Shown here piece by piece: positions 23,387-35,456 of a stretch of 64,000 bases of DNA. Every line of letters starts with the position of its first letter. Positions within the stretch are counted from its first letter, which is position 1. The stretch spans positions 22,328,032 through 22,392,031 of the forward strand of contig NC_080582.1 in the NCBI RefSeq assembly GCF_029962835.1, in the 5' to 3' direction. This DNA is from Magnolia sinica (lineage: Eukaryota > Streptophyta > Magnoliopsida > Magnoliales > Magnoliaceae). The translations under genes and the position numbers were made by a program. Under the pieces are notes generated by a model. The model was not told the origin of the DNA, did no database searches, and worked only from the letters and a program-made list of their open reading frames with translations.

Positions 23387-25634
23387 TGTTGAGGGTCGAA
23401 TATTGCATATCAGACCCAGTTGTTACATGGATTTACAAACATAGTATTGTTTAAAGACCTGATTTAATCGTGTTTGTAATGCAGGGTGTGTTTAAGAGCC
23501 TGGACTGAAAAAGGGTGGTAAATGCATGGATTTGACGCTCCAGAAGCATCAAGACAAGGAACGGACTCTATGAGACCAAGAGCGACGGAATTATACACCA
23601 GGGGTCCTTGAAAATCGAGAAACTGAAGCTCAAGTGGCTTGAAAAGTGTCCAGAATGCAAGATCATAGGGTTCCCACCATCTGATCAGTTCAAGACTTCA
23701 TACGTGGCCTGAGGACCATAAAGTAACCGTACACGTCAAATTTCAACCATTGGATCCCTCTGGAAGTGGCCCAACGCTTAGATCAGCCCATAAACCATTG
23801 ATTTTGGGCCCACCTGAGATCTGGATGTGCTTCAATCTTAGGCTCAACTGTTTAATGAGCTGACAAAACGGATAGACGGAGCGGATCTCTCAAAAACATC
23901 ATAATGGACCCCATTGGGGTGTGTGTGTGCATAGTGCATAAGTGCACTGGCCGTGCATAGGAACGAGAAGTCGGTCAAACCGACTTCTGACCGTCTTCTT
24001 CTTCCAATTTCAACAAAACGCACAGCGTTTTACGCCGTGCATTGCATTTCTCAACAGTGGGCCCCACTCGCTCTCCAGATGGAAAATCTGGACCATTCAT
24101 CCTATTCCCAGGGTCCATGTTACCATGGCCTAGGTAGAAAAGATTCGAGATACATCGGAAATCAATTTTCGAGCGTTAAAACGGACGATAGACGGTGGAA
24201 GAGAAACATTGGTGGACCACACCAACACTCGACAAAAACCAGTCCTTCCTGACTGGAATTTCGTCACGCATCTAATGGACGGCATGGATTTTTCCGTAGA
24301 CGTAAAAAAGGGCCCCACCAAGAGTCCAGCGGCAATAATGCGGGCTCTGTTTACGCAGCTCGCGCGCGACCGTGAAAACCGGAGCTTGTGGGGCATCCCG
24401 TGATCTCTATCACTGCCGGATTGCCGATCCAAACCGTCCAAAATCCTTATAAGTGGGTCTTTACCCCAACCAAGAAGCCAAAATCGGAGCTTAGGATGTT
24501 CATCCATCTCAAACTTCATTCAAACGCAAACTGTTTTGCGTTCTTACGCAGGCTGGCTGCGAAGCTTTCCGCAGCCTAATCCCTTCAGGACTCCACAGCA
24601 CCAGGGGGGCTTTTCCATCTTTAAAAAGGATAAAAGGAGAGAAGGGAGGGGGGCCAGAGGATCATCTTTGGCTGGAAGAAAGGAGGACGTGAAGAAGAGA
24701 GTGCAGTCAGGGGGCTGCTGCTGCTGTGCACGGCTGAGGATAAAAGAAAAAAAAGAAAACAGGGAGTTGGGGCTGCTGTTGGGAACGTGGGAAGCGTGAG
24801 GAGGAAAGGAAGAAAAAAAAATAAAAGAAGAAAGGAAGAGGGAGCGCTGGAGCAGAGGCCGGTTTTACTGGTTTTTTTTTCTCTCTCCTTCTTGTTCTTT
24901 TCTTTTCCTTTTTATTTTTATTTTGTTGTTTAATCAGCCCATCCATGTGTGGCTAATCCTTTTAGCTAGGGCTAAGAGGTGAAGCCTGTAGCGAGATGGG
25001 AGACACTATTTCCTGCTTTTCATTTAAATTTATGAACTGAAATTGGTTTTGAGTTGATTATTAAAAGAATATTTTCTCAGTCTTTAATGGTCTGTTGTGA
25101 CTGAAATTACAATGGGTTTACAATGGCTTTGAATATCTTTTTTTTTTCTCTCTTTTGATGTTTATGACGTCAGGAGGCCCTGTTGTTCACCATCGTCTCC
25201 TGGGCATGGTTGGATGATAGTACTCTTCCTAACTTTCATGTACTTTCGATTGGTTGGCAATTAGTTTAATCCCGTTATTTACTTTGTCTCCTGGGCATGG
25301 TAGGATGATGGAATCCATTCTAATTCATATACCTTTCATCTCTTGAAAACCAGATCAAGTAAGTTCAGTTTGAATCCTTGATGCAGGCATAAGATCTCCC
25401 TGATCTCTACAAGTGGATCCTCTGAATCCCTAGTTTCCTTCCTCTGAATTCCTTAAAGTTTTAGATAATTATTCCACAATTATTTCTTAAATTCTATTTT
25501 GTTTAGATCGCATCTTAGTCTAGTTCTAGTTCTACTTGGTTTCAGATAACGTACAGGTATCAGTCCCTGTGGATTCGACCTCGGTCTTACCGAGTTTACT
25601 ACTACATCACAACCCTACACTTGGGGAGTGAACA
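23387..25634 (+). mobile_element. Solo LTR of a gypsy element, 2.25 kb
   Basis: Starts TGTTGAGGGTCGAATATTGC and ends CACTTGGGGAGTGAACA. It is flanked on both sides by GATAA (23382-23386 and 25635-25639), a 5-bp target duplication of the kind made by retroelement integrase. Outside lies LTR A on both sides. There is no internal region, so it is a solo LTR, normally the product of LTR-LTR recombination. It contains a GA-rich stretch at about 24630-24860 and CT-rich sequence at 24880-24910. It is diverged from LTR A, so it comes from another copy or subfamily. Confidence 0.9.
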
Positions 25635-25700
25635 GATAACGTACAGGTATCAATCCCTTGGGATTCGATCTCGGTCTCACCGAGTTTATTACTACATCAC
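25635..25700 (+). mobile_element. LTR A, third segment (tail)
   Basis: Reads GATAACGTACAGGTATC and continues to ACTACATCAC, matching the solo LTR at 25546-25611. It is the continuation of LTR A beyond the solo LTR. It ends abruptly at about 25700 against copia-type sequence, so the last roughly 24 bp of LTR A are not present. Confidence 0.85.
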
Positions 25701-27170
25701 ATAAAAAAGAATGCCCATGGCGATATACTTATATCTTGTTTATATGTTGATGATAAGCTATTCACAGGAAATAACCAAGCGATGTTTATAAAATTCAAGC
25801 ATGCTATTTTCAATGAGTTCGAGATGACTAACGGTGGATTGATGTCCTTCTTCTTGGGCATCGAAGTGAAATAACAACTCGGCGGCATTTATATACCTCA
25901 GAAGAAGTATGCAAAGGAACTTCTTGAAAAGTTCAAGATGACCGACTGCAATACCTAAATATGCCTGTAGCAATGGGCCTGAAGATGACAAAAGAAGGAG
26001 AAGGAAGAAGTGTGGACTCGACTCTATTCAAGAGTCTGATTGGAAGTCTCAGATACCTTACAATCACTAGGCTAGATATCATCTATAGTGTTGGGCTTCT
26101 AAGTAGGTATATGGAAGCACCAAAAGAATCACACTAGCTTGCTGAAAAACTAATCCTCAGGTATGTCAAAGGAACTATGGAATTCGGCCTCTTCTATCCA
26201 TATAATGATGAAGCAATATTAGATATATACTCAGACAGTGATTGGAGAGGTGATCAAGATGAAAGAAAAAATACCACAGGATATGTATTCTATCTTGGGT
26301 CGATTGCCTTTACATGAAACTTAAAGAAGCAAAGTCTAGTCTCTTTGTCCACATGTGAAGCAGAGTATGTGGCAGCATTGTCCATAGTCTATAAAGCAAT
26401 ATGGTTGAAGAAGCTGTTAAATGAGCAAAAATATCCACAAGAGGAATCCACAGTTATATATGTGGATAGCAAGTCGGCAATCGAACTTGCAAAAAATCCA
26501 ATGGAACATGGAAGGAATAAGCACATTGATACTAGGTATCACTTTCCAAGAGATCAAGTCAAGCAGAAAACAGTGAAATTGGAGTACTACCATACTACCG
26601 AATTAACAGATGGCAGATATTTTCACCAAGGCACTATTGACAAATGCATTCAGATGACTAAGGTCGAAGCTCGGAATGAAGATAGTTATGGTTTTAAGGG
26701 GAGTGGTGGAACGTCCAAACCAATTTGTTCAGATTCATCCAAATACATGCTTCTTGCTATTTTCTAGATTTAACCAGATACATCCTCCCCTAGCATTTTC
26801 CAGGTTCATCCAAATCCGTTCTCCCTGGAATTTTAGATTCATCCAGCAAATACATTCCCCCTAGAATTTCAGATTCATCCAGCAAATTTATCCTCCCTGT
26901 TTAAAACAGATACATCTAGAAAAATGTTTGGCTGCCTAATGCTATTTATTATTTTCAGAAATTTGTAATGTATTTACTCTTGGTGAATGCATCATACAGG
27001 GGCATTAGTGTCTTTTGTAATCTCTTGCTAAACTTATAAATAGGAATGTTGAAAATAGGTAGTTGCATCAGGAAAAGCAGCAAGTTCTTTTTACAACAAT
27101 AGCTTGGTTTTGAAAAAGTAAATTTTAATATATTTTCTTTCTCTCCCTTGCATGTGGAGGTGCACTTGTC
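25701..27170 (+). mobile_element. Ty1/copia fossil, 5'-truncated
   Basis: Carries the late part of a copia polyprotein: the reverse-transcriptase region from about 25735 and the RNase H region to about 26650, with family-typical phrases such as LSTCEAEYVAALS and YVDSKSAIELAKNP. The purine tract AAGGGGAG near 26697-26704 precedes what should be the 3' LTR. The LTR end is placed only roughly at 27170. Gag, protease and integrase are missing. The element is broken, with several breaks, and is old. Confidence 0.8.
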
Positions 27171-27184
27171 ACCATTTGGGGTTC

Positions 27185-27430
27185 GTAGAGCCAATAGGCC
27201 CTGCCTTTAATATGGGTTGTCCATCATGTGGGGTTGCTTTAGATATTTAAGCCATTCATGGTTAAGGGCCTACCTTTAATATGGATAATCCATTACGTGA
27301 GCTTACCTAGACGTGGGTCATCCATAATGTGGAGCCCTCCTTTGATATCGACCATCCATCATGCAGGCCCACCTCTTATGTGGACCACCCGTCATGTGGA
27401 GCCTCATTTGGACCATCTGAGTAGCTGTAC
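27185..27430. repeat. Minisatellite of ~30-bp ATGTGGACCATCCATC-type units
   Basis: Degenerate units such as CATCATGTGGAGCCC and CCTTTGATATGGACC repeat about eight times. The same family forms much longer arrays at 37430-37950 and 62160-62672. Confidence 0.75.
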
Positions 27431-27655
27431 AGTGACACTTGTCAGTGGATGAGTCACCCTGATTTTATTTATTTATTGTCGAAGGCACGGGGGATTCCAA
27501 ATAGTTGTCCTGGATACACTACAAGATTAAAGGTTAAACCTGACCCTTTGGAGGGATCCTTTGTCGGCGCTTGGTAAAACCGGGCGCTGGCACAAGATTA
27601 GTATAAATACAAAACCACAAAACCCAACAACCCTAGCCCCTGCAGATCACTCTCC
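27431..27655. other. Unassigned sequence with CACTA-like phrase
   Basis: Contains CACTACAAGATTAAAGG at about 27517 and TTTGTCGGCGCTTGG / ACCGGGCGCTGG at about 27560, which recall CACTA termini and GC-palindromic subterminal repeats. No partner end was found. It may be a remnant. Confidence 0.3.
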
Positions 27656-27659
27656 TTCT

Positions 27660-27702
27660 CCCCGCCCCCACTCTCTCTCTCTCTGCAGCTCCTTAATGGA
27701 CG

Positions 27703-27737
<35 letters not shown>

Positions 27738-27900
27738 CTCTCTCTACAACTCTACAACGGACGCCAACTCTCTCTCTCTCTCTCTCTGATCTCTCTCTGC
27801 AACTCCTCGACGGACGCTGACTCTCTCTCTATCTGATCTCTCTCTGCAACTCCATGATGGATGCCAACTCTCTCTCTCTCTCTCTCTGTATGTGTCAATC
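27660..27900. repeat. CT-rich minisatellite, units of about 45-65 bp
   Basis: Long (CT)n runs alternate with GCAACTCCT(C/T)GACGGACGC-like phrases, four units. It resembles an amplified CT-rich 5' leader. The open frames across it on either strand are low-complexity and are not called as genes. Confidence 0.8.
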
Positions 27901-28938
27901 TCGAGCTCAATCTCTCTCTTGAGATCGAGTATCTTCAATGTTGAAACCCTAATTAGGATTTTACAATGGTGAATTCCTAATTAGGGATTTACAATGTCGA
28001 AACCCTAATTAGTTGATAGAGGCGATTCCAAATGGCGTAGTAGGGGTCCTTGTCAACAGACCAGGCGATTCCAAAAGGGTGAAGAGGCCCTTTAGCATCT
28101 GGCATGCATCTGCTATCATGTCACCATGTACAGTCGTGGCCCACTTGATGAATGGACCTTGTCAACAGACCAGGGTGAGAGATTCGTCGTTGGCTCACCC
28201 CTGATTCAACTAAACGGGGATGTTTTTTTTTTTTTTTTTTTTTTTTATAGCTTGGCTCTGCTAGATATGAAAATTTGAAGAACCTAAGATCAAGCTTCAA
28301 GATCAAGGTCATACCAGATCCAGGGTGTTTATTACAGGGCTGAGGACAATTAATATCAAGCCTGATCTAAAACCTGATGGGCCAGCCCAACCCACCATTT
28401 GCCATCCGTAATTGGGATGCGAATGTGGAAGACTGACCAGATTCTGGTTTACAATTCAAAGCAATACCTGTTTCTCATTGTTTTTGAGTTCAATGGATCC
28501 TCTATTTTGTGCTTGGCATGGAGATTCTGGAGGTGGCTTTGGCTCCTGGAAATGGAGATTCTCCTAGGTGATCAGTATTCCAAGTTCAACTAGAAAGGAA
28601 TTTAATTGCAATTTGTACTCCATTATGAATAACACTAACCGTCGATACAATTTGATCATTGCCACTTAATTGAACTGAACAATTGAAATCCAACTCAGGT
28701 GTGTTTCAAAATACAGCGTAAAAGATGCATTTAGATCAATGGATTATTTCTAGCCTGGTGAACCTGTGATTAGCTCTGTTTTGAGCTTGTAGATTATCTT
28801 TGCATTAAGTCGATGAAATTCAATCAGGCCTTAAAAGATTTGAATTTTATTTTGTATTGTGACTTGAATAAAAGATCTGATGTAATTGAAACCCAAAAGC
28901 CACAACTCAGTTTTTTTTTTTTTTTTTTTTTTTTGCAG
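27901..28938. other. Non-coding stretch upstream of the syntaxin fragment
   Basis: Three AAACCCTAATTAG-type phrases (telo-box-like) lie at 27945-28015. A repeated CAACAGACCAGG phrase occurs at about 28053 and 28163. A (T)n run lies at 28224-28246 and another at 28911-28934. The rest looks like leader or intron. No earlier syntaxin exon was recognised. Confidence 0.4.
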
Positions 28939-29153
28939 GATGCCAATAAGGAATCTAAGTCTGTTACAAAAGCTTCTGCATTGAAAGGTGTAATTGTCTT
29001 TGTTCTTTGCATGTTTCATGCTTCCTGCAATAGCCCATTCAGAACTATTGTTGTTGAAAGTATTGTTAGTTCGCTTTCAGCAATCAAGCGTTGGATGGAG
29101 AAAGATGTTGATGAAGTGGGGAACATCACCCGCAACATAAAAAAAAAAAATTA
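28939..29153 (+). pseudogene. SYP132: Broken fragment of a SYP132-type syntaxin gene (two exons)
   Basis: Exon 1 (28939-28987) follows a TTTTTTGCAG acceptor and encodes DANKESKSVTKASALK. The intron is 28988-29080 (GTGTAA...TTTCAG). Exon 2 starts at 29081 and encodes AIKRWMEKDVDEVGNITRNI. This matches the Habc-region segment of plant plasma-membrane syntaxin SYP132 (EETKAVTKAPAMK / AIKKRMEKDVDEVGSIARFI), including the position of the split Ala codon. After the second exon's NIK an A-run puts the frame out and a stop follows at 29151-29153; the alternative frame resumes with LEEN. No other exons (no SNARE or transmembrane part) were found. It is a gene relic. Confidence 0.72.
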
Positions 29154-29317
29154 GAAGAAAATTCACCCATCTGAATTTTCAGCTAGGCTGATCTCTTATA
29201 TATGCATGGTTAACATGAGAGGTTCCTCACTTGATGAATGAAGTGGATTTCACAAATATAAGTTGTTGGTTCCAAAGAGCCTGTTATAAATGGTATGTGT
29301 AAACCATATGGGAGCAT
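29154..29317. other. Sequence between the syntaxin relic and the duplication boundary
   Basis: Ordinary AT-rich sequence. The identity with 54088 onward starts at 29318 in the phrase CTGCTAGGGAAG. Confidence 0.5.
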
Positions 29318-29841
29318 CTGCTAGGGAAGATGTTTTTGCTGCTGATCTTATTTTATCTGGTATACTCGTGCTGTGAATTACTTGGAGTAGTGCATATGTA
29401 GTATTCCATCAAGTTTTGTTGACATATTTGCATTCTGTTATTAATTGTGATCCAATCTAGCTAACATCTGCTCATTTGAATTCTTTATCTGCTATTTTTC
29501 TAGGATTAAGCAACACATCATTTACAAGTTAGTTCTCATTACTCAAACTATATACGCAAGGCAGTAAATTTTGTTAACTTGATATATGAAACTCGATTGC
29601 ACAAAATCTTATAAATTTTATATTGCACAAAATCTTCTTTCTGTCGGGAATAAAAGAAGAATGTTAACATGCCAGTTCAATGCGATTCTAGGTCCATGTG
29701 CTACTTATGCTCAGTTTCCATGAATAATTTGCATTATTTGGTTGCAGCAATGATAAATCTCTCAGCCAAATGGAACAAGATTGGATTTTTCCTTCCTTGA
29801 TGTTGGGGCTTTTAGACAGTATCAAGGGGCTTTTAGACAGT

Positions 29842-29846
<5 letters not shown>

Positions 29847-29894
<48 letters not shown>

Positions 29895-29903
29895 CTCTCT
29901 CTC
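29847..29903. repeat. (CT)n microsatellite
   Basis: Nearly pure CT dinucleotides. Shorter in copy B (54618-54649), one of the main length differences between the blocks. Confidence 0.9.
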
Positions 29904-30914
29904 GATACTGTTAACTATAATATAGCCCCTTTAACTTTTTTTTTTTTTTTTGTTTACTCTATGTTATTGCCCTTTATTTTCAGTTTGTGCAAGTCTGGCC
30001 ACCTTTTCATCTTTTTGGTGCTCCATTCATAGTGGGACCACAATGTCAGCATTTTGGGTTACTGAACAATAAGCCTGCTTGTAAAAACTGAAAATTGAAA
30101 TAGTACTCTGTAATCCTTCATACAAAACATTGCCTAATTCCTGTTGTACATCATGCGTTGTACATCATGCATACCAACTGTTGGATGAATTACCTCAAAA
30201 AGAGAGTGTTTTGTATAGATCTCACTTGTAGGCCCATTCTTTCTCTATCGATGAACTGTCCCATATGGCTGTATGGTTGGAAGACCATACCATTGATACA
30301 AACATGTGCTAGGTTGGCACATTTTACAGTTTGTGTGTTACGCTAACCTACAACCAGTTAAAGGTGAGAATTCCTCTTCTATTTTTCAAGGGGAAAATGG
30401 TTTTTAAATGGGTTGAAGGTTAATTTAACCTGCAGCCAGTTGTACTACAATCATGAGAACTCCTCTTCTCATGATTTTGTGTTTTTTTTTTTTTTGATTT
30501 GTAATTTCTTTTAGCATCTTATTCTCTTCTTCCAGCACCTTATTATTTGTACTTTAAAGTTTATTACCAAATTTTATCAAACACTTGAGCCTCACTAGAT
30601 TCTTGTGTTTCACCAGTCTGTTCATTCAGTTGAGGCTGTAAAAGTTTCTCATCTCCAAGCTGTACAAAAAGAAGTACCAATTTTTTTTCTTTCTAAAATC
30701 ATGATTTAATTTTAGAAGACTTGCAGTGTGGTAATTTTGGCTTGGCTTTTATAGTTTATTGGACTGACTAGTAATTTTTCTTGTATTGACAGATAAATAA
30801 TGGGATGTTGCAATTGGATATGTTGCATAATGCATTACTTGACCTCTGTATTCTTAACCATAATGCATAATGAATGATACTTGTGATTGAGAAGGACAAT
30901 AAACAACTTTTATA

Positions 30915-30933
30915 TATATATGTGTGTGTGTGT

Positions 30934-30980
<47 letters not shown>
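30915..30980. repeat. (TG)n/(TA)n microsatellite
   Basis: TG repeats flanked by TATATA. The copy B equivalent (55643-55715) has a longer TG run and fewer TA units. Confidence 0.9.
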
Positions 30981-30981
<1 letters not shown>

Positions 30982-32467
30982 GGTATCCTTGGAGGATTTA
31001 TTTTTTAAGGGGACATGATATTCTTGCAGCCTATAGTATGGTGCTCTAATATTATTTATATGTTACTAGTATATAGTAGATATTACTAGGTTAATTTATC
31101 AAAAAAAATTTGTTTCTTTAGTTTAAAATACATTCTATTATTAGTTAGCTAGATGATCAATGTGAATTGAGATTATGTAATTGTTTAAGTATAGGACAAT
31201 CAGTTGCCCATTTGAGAATTTTTATGTGGCCAAGCATAGATATAGTGTGCTTTTGGAGGCATAAAAATTCTCAAATTGTCCCACGTTTGGACAATTCAAG
31301 GTTGGATAGATTAGAATGCTTTCGGTTCCCTGATTTAAATGCACATGCTAGTTCTGCGATGTATCTGTCCTTTTCTCTCTGGTTATGTTTCTTATATTTA
31401 TTTTTAATGTCAAATATCCTCACATTATATAGATACTTGACGTGGAAATCAAATGCAAGATCAACGTATCCGGAGAGGTGTGGGGAGATGCTGCCGGAAT
31501 TTTGGTGTGGACATTTAAATGGGAACATGAAAGCATTGCAATCTATCCAGTCTTAGATGGATGACTAATTTAGTCAGTCAATTAAAGATACCATTAGAGA
31601 TTCTATATGAATCCCTAAGTCGTCATTGCTTGTGGGGTGAGCAATAATGATGTTTGTTTCATTGTAATTTGTCTCTTTAATACTCTTCCTTGAATTTCTC
31701 TTATACCCATTCTAGTTTATCTCTCCTAGGAAGCTTTGTCGGGCCCACGTTGTATTTCAACTAACTTGTCGAATTAGCCGAGGAACATAGCGATGGATAA
31801 GAATTGGATTAATTTGTCAAGGTAACTCAGTAACTTCTCCTTCCAGTTGTTGTGGCCCAATGGTTAAGATGCATTGTTTGATATGTCCTCCAATTGCATT
31901 GAATGATTTAGGATAAGTAATGCATACTCAAGTGAAGCTACGGAATTCCTTGACTTTGCATTTACAAATACAAGTGATAGAGGAGGATCCTACGTCCATG
32001 TAAGAACTACAATAACAACTTCCGTGTATCTCGACAAGAAGCATACGATTATATCGTGTGTGACGGATTTAATACGAGTTATACTCATTAGCGTTTTCAT
32101 GGGGAAGCCACGTCTTCTTCTATGCCTAATCTGGATCCAAACGATCTTTTTTGCTTGACTTCTTTGGTTGCATCAAATATTTTTCCTATTGTTTAATGTT
32201 GTGTTTGGTTACATCAAATATCACGTTTCATTAAATTGCATTAATAATCAATCTAGTTTGGTGCAATGAAACTTCATGATATTTGGTTCAACCAAGGGCA
32301 ACCTTAATAGAATATCTAAAAGTGGCATGTAGCTTATGCGTCACGCATCACTGGGACGAACGCTACGCTACATGCTATTCACTATTTAAAGCCACAATTT
32401 GATTTGCACTGGTAGTTTGACTCGAAGTTTACACAAACTATTTCATCATGGCTATCTTTCTCTGCAG

Positions 32468-32778
32468 GTTGCAATTGTTGTAGCACATGAACTTGCACAT
32501 CAATGGTTTGGAAATCTTGTAACAACGGAATGGTGGATACATTTGTGGCTTAATGAGGGTTTCATGACATGGGTATTTCTCATGGGTTCCTTCATCTCTG
32601 ACATTAGTGCTGGGTTGACAGCATAATCTTGCGAATGATCAAGTGAGCTGCTGTGTTTCAGGTGAGCTATTTAGCAACTGATTGCTCGTTTTCTGAATGG
32701 AAAATTTGGACGCAATTTCTTGACCAGACTACTCAGGGCCTTAGGCTGGACTGGCTTGCAGAATCACATGCTATTGAG
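32468..32778 (+). pseudogene. APM1: Two-exon fragment of an M1 aminopeptidase (APM1-like), copy A
   Basis: Exon 1 (32468-32572), after a TTTCTCTGCAG acceptor, encodes [20 protein letters not shown] and [15 protein letters not shown]. It holds the M1-family zinc site HELAH plus the third ligand Glu 18 residues later. Exon 2 (32662-32778) encodes VSYLATDCSFSEWKIWTQFL and onward to ESHAIE before a GTAAGA donor. The split after TW matches plant APM1 (puromycin-sensitive-type aminopeptidase). Both frames are open and the splice sites look good, but I found neither the preceding GAMEN exon nor the following exons within several kb. It is most likely a fragment rather than a working gene; very long introns are a remote alternative. 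Confidence 0.82.
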
Positions 32779-35400
32779 GTAAGAAGCATTAAGCATGGTC
32801 ATTATTTCATTTATTTAATGTTGTGTTCTTAAGGAACCATAACCTCTCATTTTCTTTTGAATAAGATACTTTGGCCTAGGTTCTGGATTTCTGTATGATC
32901 ATGCTTGTTCTAGAAACTTAATTACGGGTTATCAAGATTACTTTAAATCATTACCAAAATCTCTAAATAAAGTATTTTGAGTCGTTTTAAGTGGCAACCA
33001 AACAGGGCCTAGGATTTGATTCACAGTCTAATATCGAGTTCTGGTATGGTTCAGTGCAAGGTTAACTTATATTATGTTATGTTGCCAGGTTGTACTGTGG
33101 ATGCTTGCTATGAGGAAAGAAGAGTCAGCCAAACCTGATACACATGGGATATATCTATATATACATGTGCAAGTGTATGTGTGTGTCTAGGTTCCAGAGG
33201 GTCACAAAGTTTTTTTCTTTCTTTTTCTTTTATTTTTTTTCCAGCCACATATTGACAAAACTTATTTTCATCATAGTTTCAACCAGAATCTCCCAGAAAA
33301 TCGTTATCAGAAGAAAGATAAAGGTTCCTCATCAGAAATTAATCTCAGTCGTGCCACTTGTTTAATTATATATTAGTTTATTACCTAGCTGTTTATGTTA
33401 TTTTCTTATATTGCAATTCTTTAACATCTTTGTAATGTAATAGTCTTATGGAATTTAGTTTATTAGTTTATTCTCTCATCCATTTTCTTCTTCTTCTTTG
33501 TCTTCTTTTCTTTTATATGAAATAAAAAAATAAAAATAAAAATAAGAAAAAGGAATCTGCCTCAGGCAAAGTTCAAATAATTCCTGGCGTACATTCATAT
33601 AAAAAGAATTCCTGCATTTAAATTACTAACATTGGAGAACCTTTGGCCAGGAAGATAGAAGAGGCTGCAGCATTGAGGATGCCAAAGTTGTTTGTGAACC
33701 CCATATTTTGGACCAGAATCTGTCTATGAGTAAAAAGACCCACAACTTTTTCTTCCTTTCATTTTCTGAAATTGGTTTTGGTTTTTTTCTTCCTCCTGTT
33801 TGGAAGGGATTCTTGGATGATCAATACACACAATAGTTCTTCTAGGATTAACTGTTTATTATAAATTAATAAAATGATTTTAATGATTAGAAAATATAGG
33901 TCTAAAATGATTTATTTCAGCTTTCAAAAAGTGGTGAGATTTTGAAACTCCTGATGCTATTCGATAATATTGTTTGAGCAAAATTCTGAGATGATATTGC
34001 GAGATGTACAAAATCTCAGAGATATCTGTCGCACTGATTGTAGGATCCTGGGTGATAAGTTTAAGCTCATTTTGCATGAAATTTTCCTCATTAATGTGCA
34101 TAAAATGAAAGTCATCTCACCTTATTACAGTCTCTTGTTTCATTAAACCCCTTATAAGGGAATCTTAAGTTGTTTCCAGATGGTGTACTTGTCCTTGAAA
34201 GTGTGAAAAATGGTGATGCTATAGCATCTTACTGAAGTGCTCTTCTTTATGCTTTCAACATGATTTATAGATCATAATTATATGTATACTAAAGTCTTCA
34301 TGCACAAAGATGATATGGCCCAAAAATCAGACCAGTCTCTGCTCACTATGGCAGATTGCAATTTTTATTCTCATCAGCTCTAATATCTGATATATGGCCC
34401 ATTGCACCACATGTTATTACATTTAACTCCTCTTGGGGAGGGCCCACCACGTGTTATTAGCTTGACATGCCTCTGTTGAGAGCATGTCCAACCTTCCTCA
34501 AACAGGACACCATTGAAATTTATGAAAAGTTATTTGATTGGAAGCTTTCACCTGCACGAAAAGTAAGCTTCCTCTGGTAGTGCCTACATCAACACATTCT
34601 AACAAAAAGCAAATCTTCTTTAGCAGGTCCTACATCAACACATTCCAACAAAAGACAGCTTACACAGCTTATTCCAATTGAAAATAAGTGTCCTTTATAG
34701 CGATGGGCATGAATATAACAACCACGCACCTCTTTTCTTAATTTCTTTCTTTCTTTCTTTTCTTATCACAAAATAATTGCAAGTATGGAAATATTATGGT
34801 ATTTTGACCATCCAATCTTTATGTTGATCATATTCTTCCTATGAAAAAATATTGAATTATGTAAAACTGGTATTTGGTAGATCATAAAATTGTAATCAAT
34901 GAACCAGATTTACAATTGATATCGGTCACTTGTACACTTGAATGTCACGCGTGAAGGGTGCATATGGATGAACAGGTGTGTATAAAACACATGCATCAAT
35001 GTGGGGCCAATAGATGTAATGGAATTCAACTTACAACATTTGTTGCCTTGATAGTTTTTGACTTTTTAAAGAGAGAGGATCAAAGGATTTATTGTTTTCC
35101 ATGCATCAATTTGTTAAATGCTACTTTTTGACTTTTTTTCTTTTTTCTATTTCCTTGTATACAGGATTTTAATCAATTGTGCTTAAATTTAGGCCGCTAG
35201 GAAGAGACCACATAGAGGATTTGTTTTTTTTTTTTTTTAAAAATTAATTAATTTTTTTATTTTTTTATTCAAGACTATTTTCAATTTATTGTTGTAAATA
35301 TTATATTTTTTTATTGTGACATAATATAAATTTTGTTTAATATTCAGTATAAATTGTATTGCAACATTTTTTATGTTTTAAATATTAAAAAAATACATGT
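32779..35400. other. Non-coding sequence of copy A downstream of the APM1 exons
   Basis: Intron-like and intergenic. Includes a doubled phrase CTACATCAACACATTC(T/C)AACAAAA at about 34587 and 34629, AAATAAAAATA simple sequence near 33520-33550 and T-rich runs near 35223. A 67-73 codon open frame near 33880-34101 differs in frame between the two copies and has no recognised product. Confidence 0.45.
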
Positions 35401-35403
35401 TTC

Positions 35404-35408
<5 letters not shown>

Positions 35409-35455
<47 letters not shown>
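35409..35455. repeat. (AT)n microsatellite
   Basis: Pure AT dinucleotides. The copy B equivalent at about 60141-60176 is shorter. Confidence 0.9.

Positions 35456-35456
<1 letters not shown>

Larger units (their letters stand above)
29318..32467. other. Intron-like and intergenic part of copy A
   Basis: Holds a (CT)n tract (29847-29903), T runs, and a (GT)n tract (30915-30967) with flanking (TA)n. A doubled phrase AACCTACAACCAGTTAAAGGTGAGAATTCCTCTTC / AACCTGCAGCCAGTTG lies near 30345-30455. An open frame at 31167-31556 also exists in copy B but has no recognised domain and ends differently there, so it is not called. Confidence 0.5.

Noticed and set aside
27517-27533. CACTACAAG phrase as a CACTA terminus
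   Set aside because: No subterminal array directly follows and no partner end was found within the window. It does not pair with the terminus at 51407, whose next bases differ.
27561-27938. Ser/Leu-rich and Glu/Arg-rich frames over the CT tract
   Set aside because: Low-complexity translation of (CT)n and its complement.
31167-31556. 129-codon frame in block A (159 codons in block B)
   Set aside because: No domain or signal is recognised. The two nearly identical copies give different C-termini through a one-base indel, and an overlapping frame is open on the other strand. It is probably chance.
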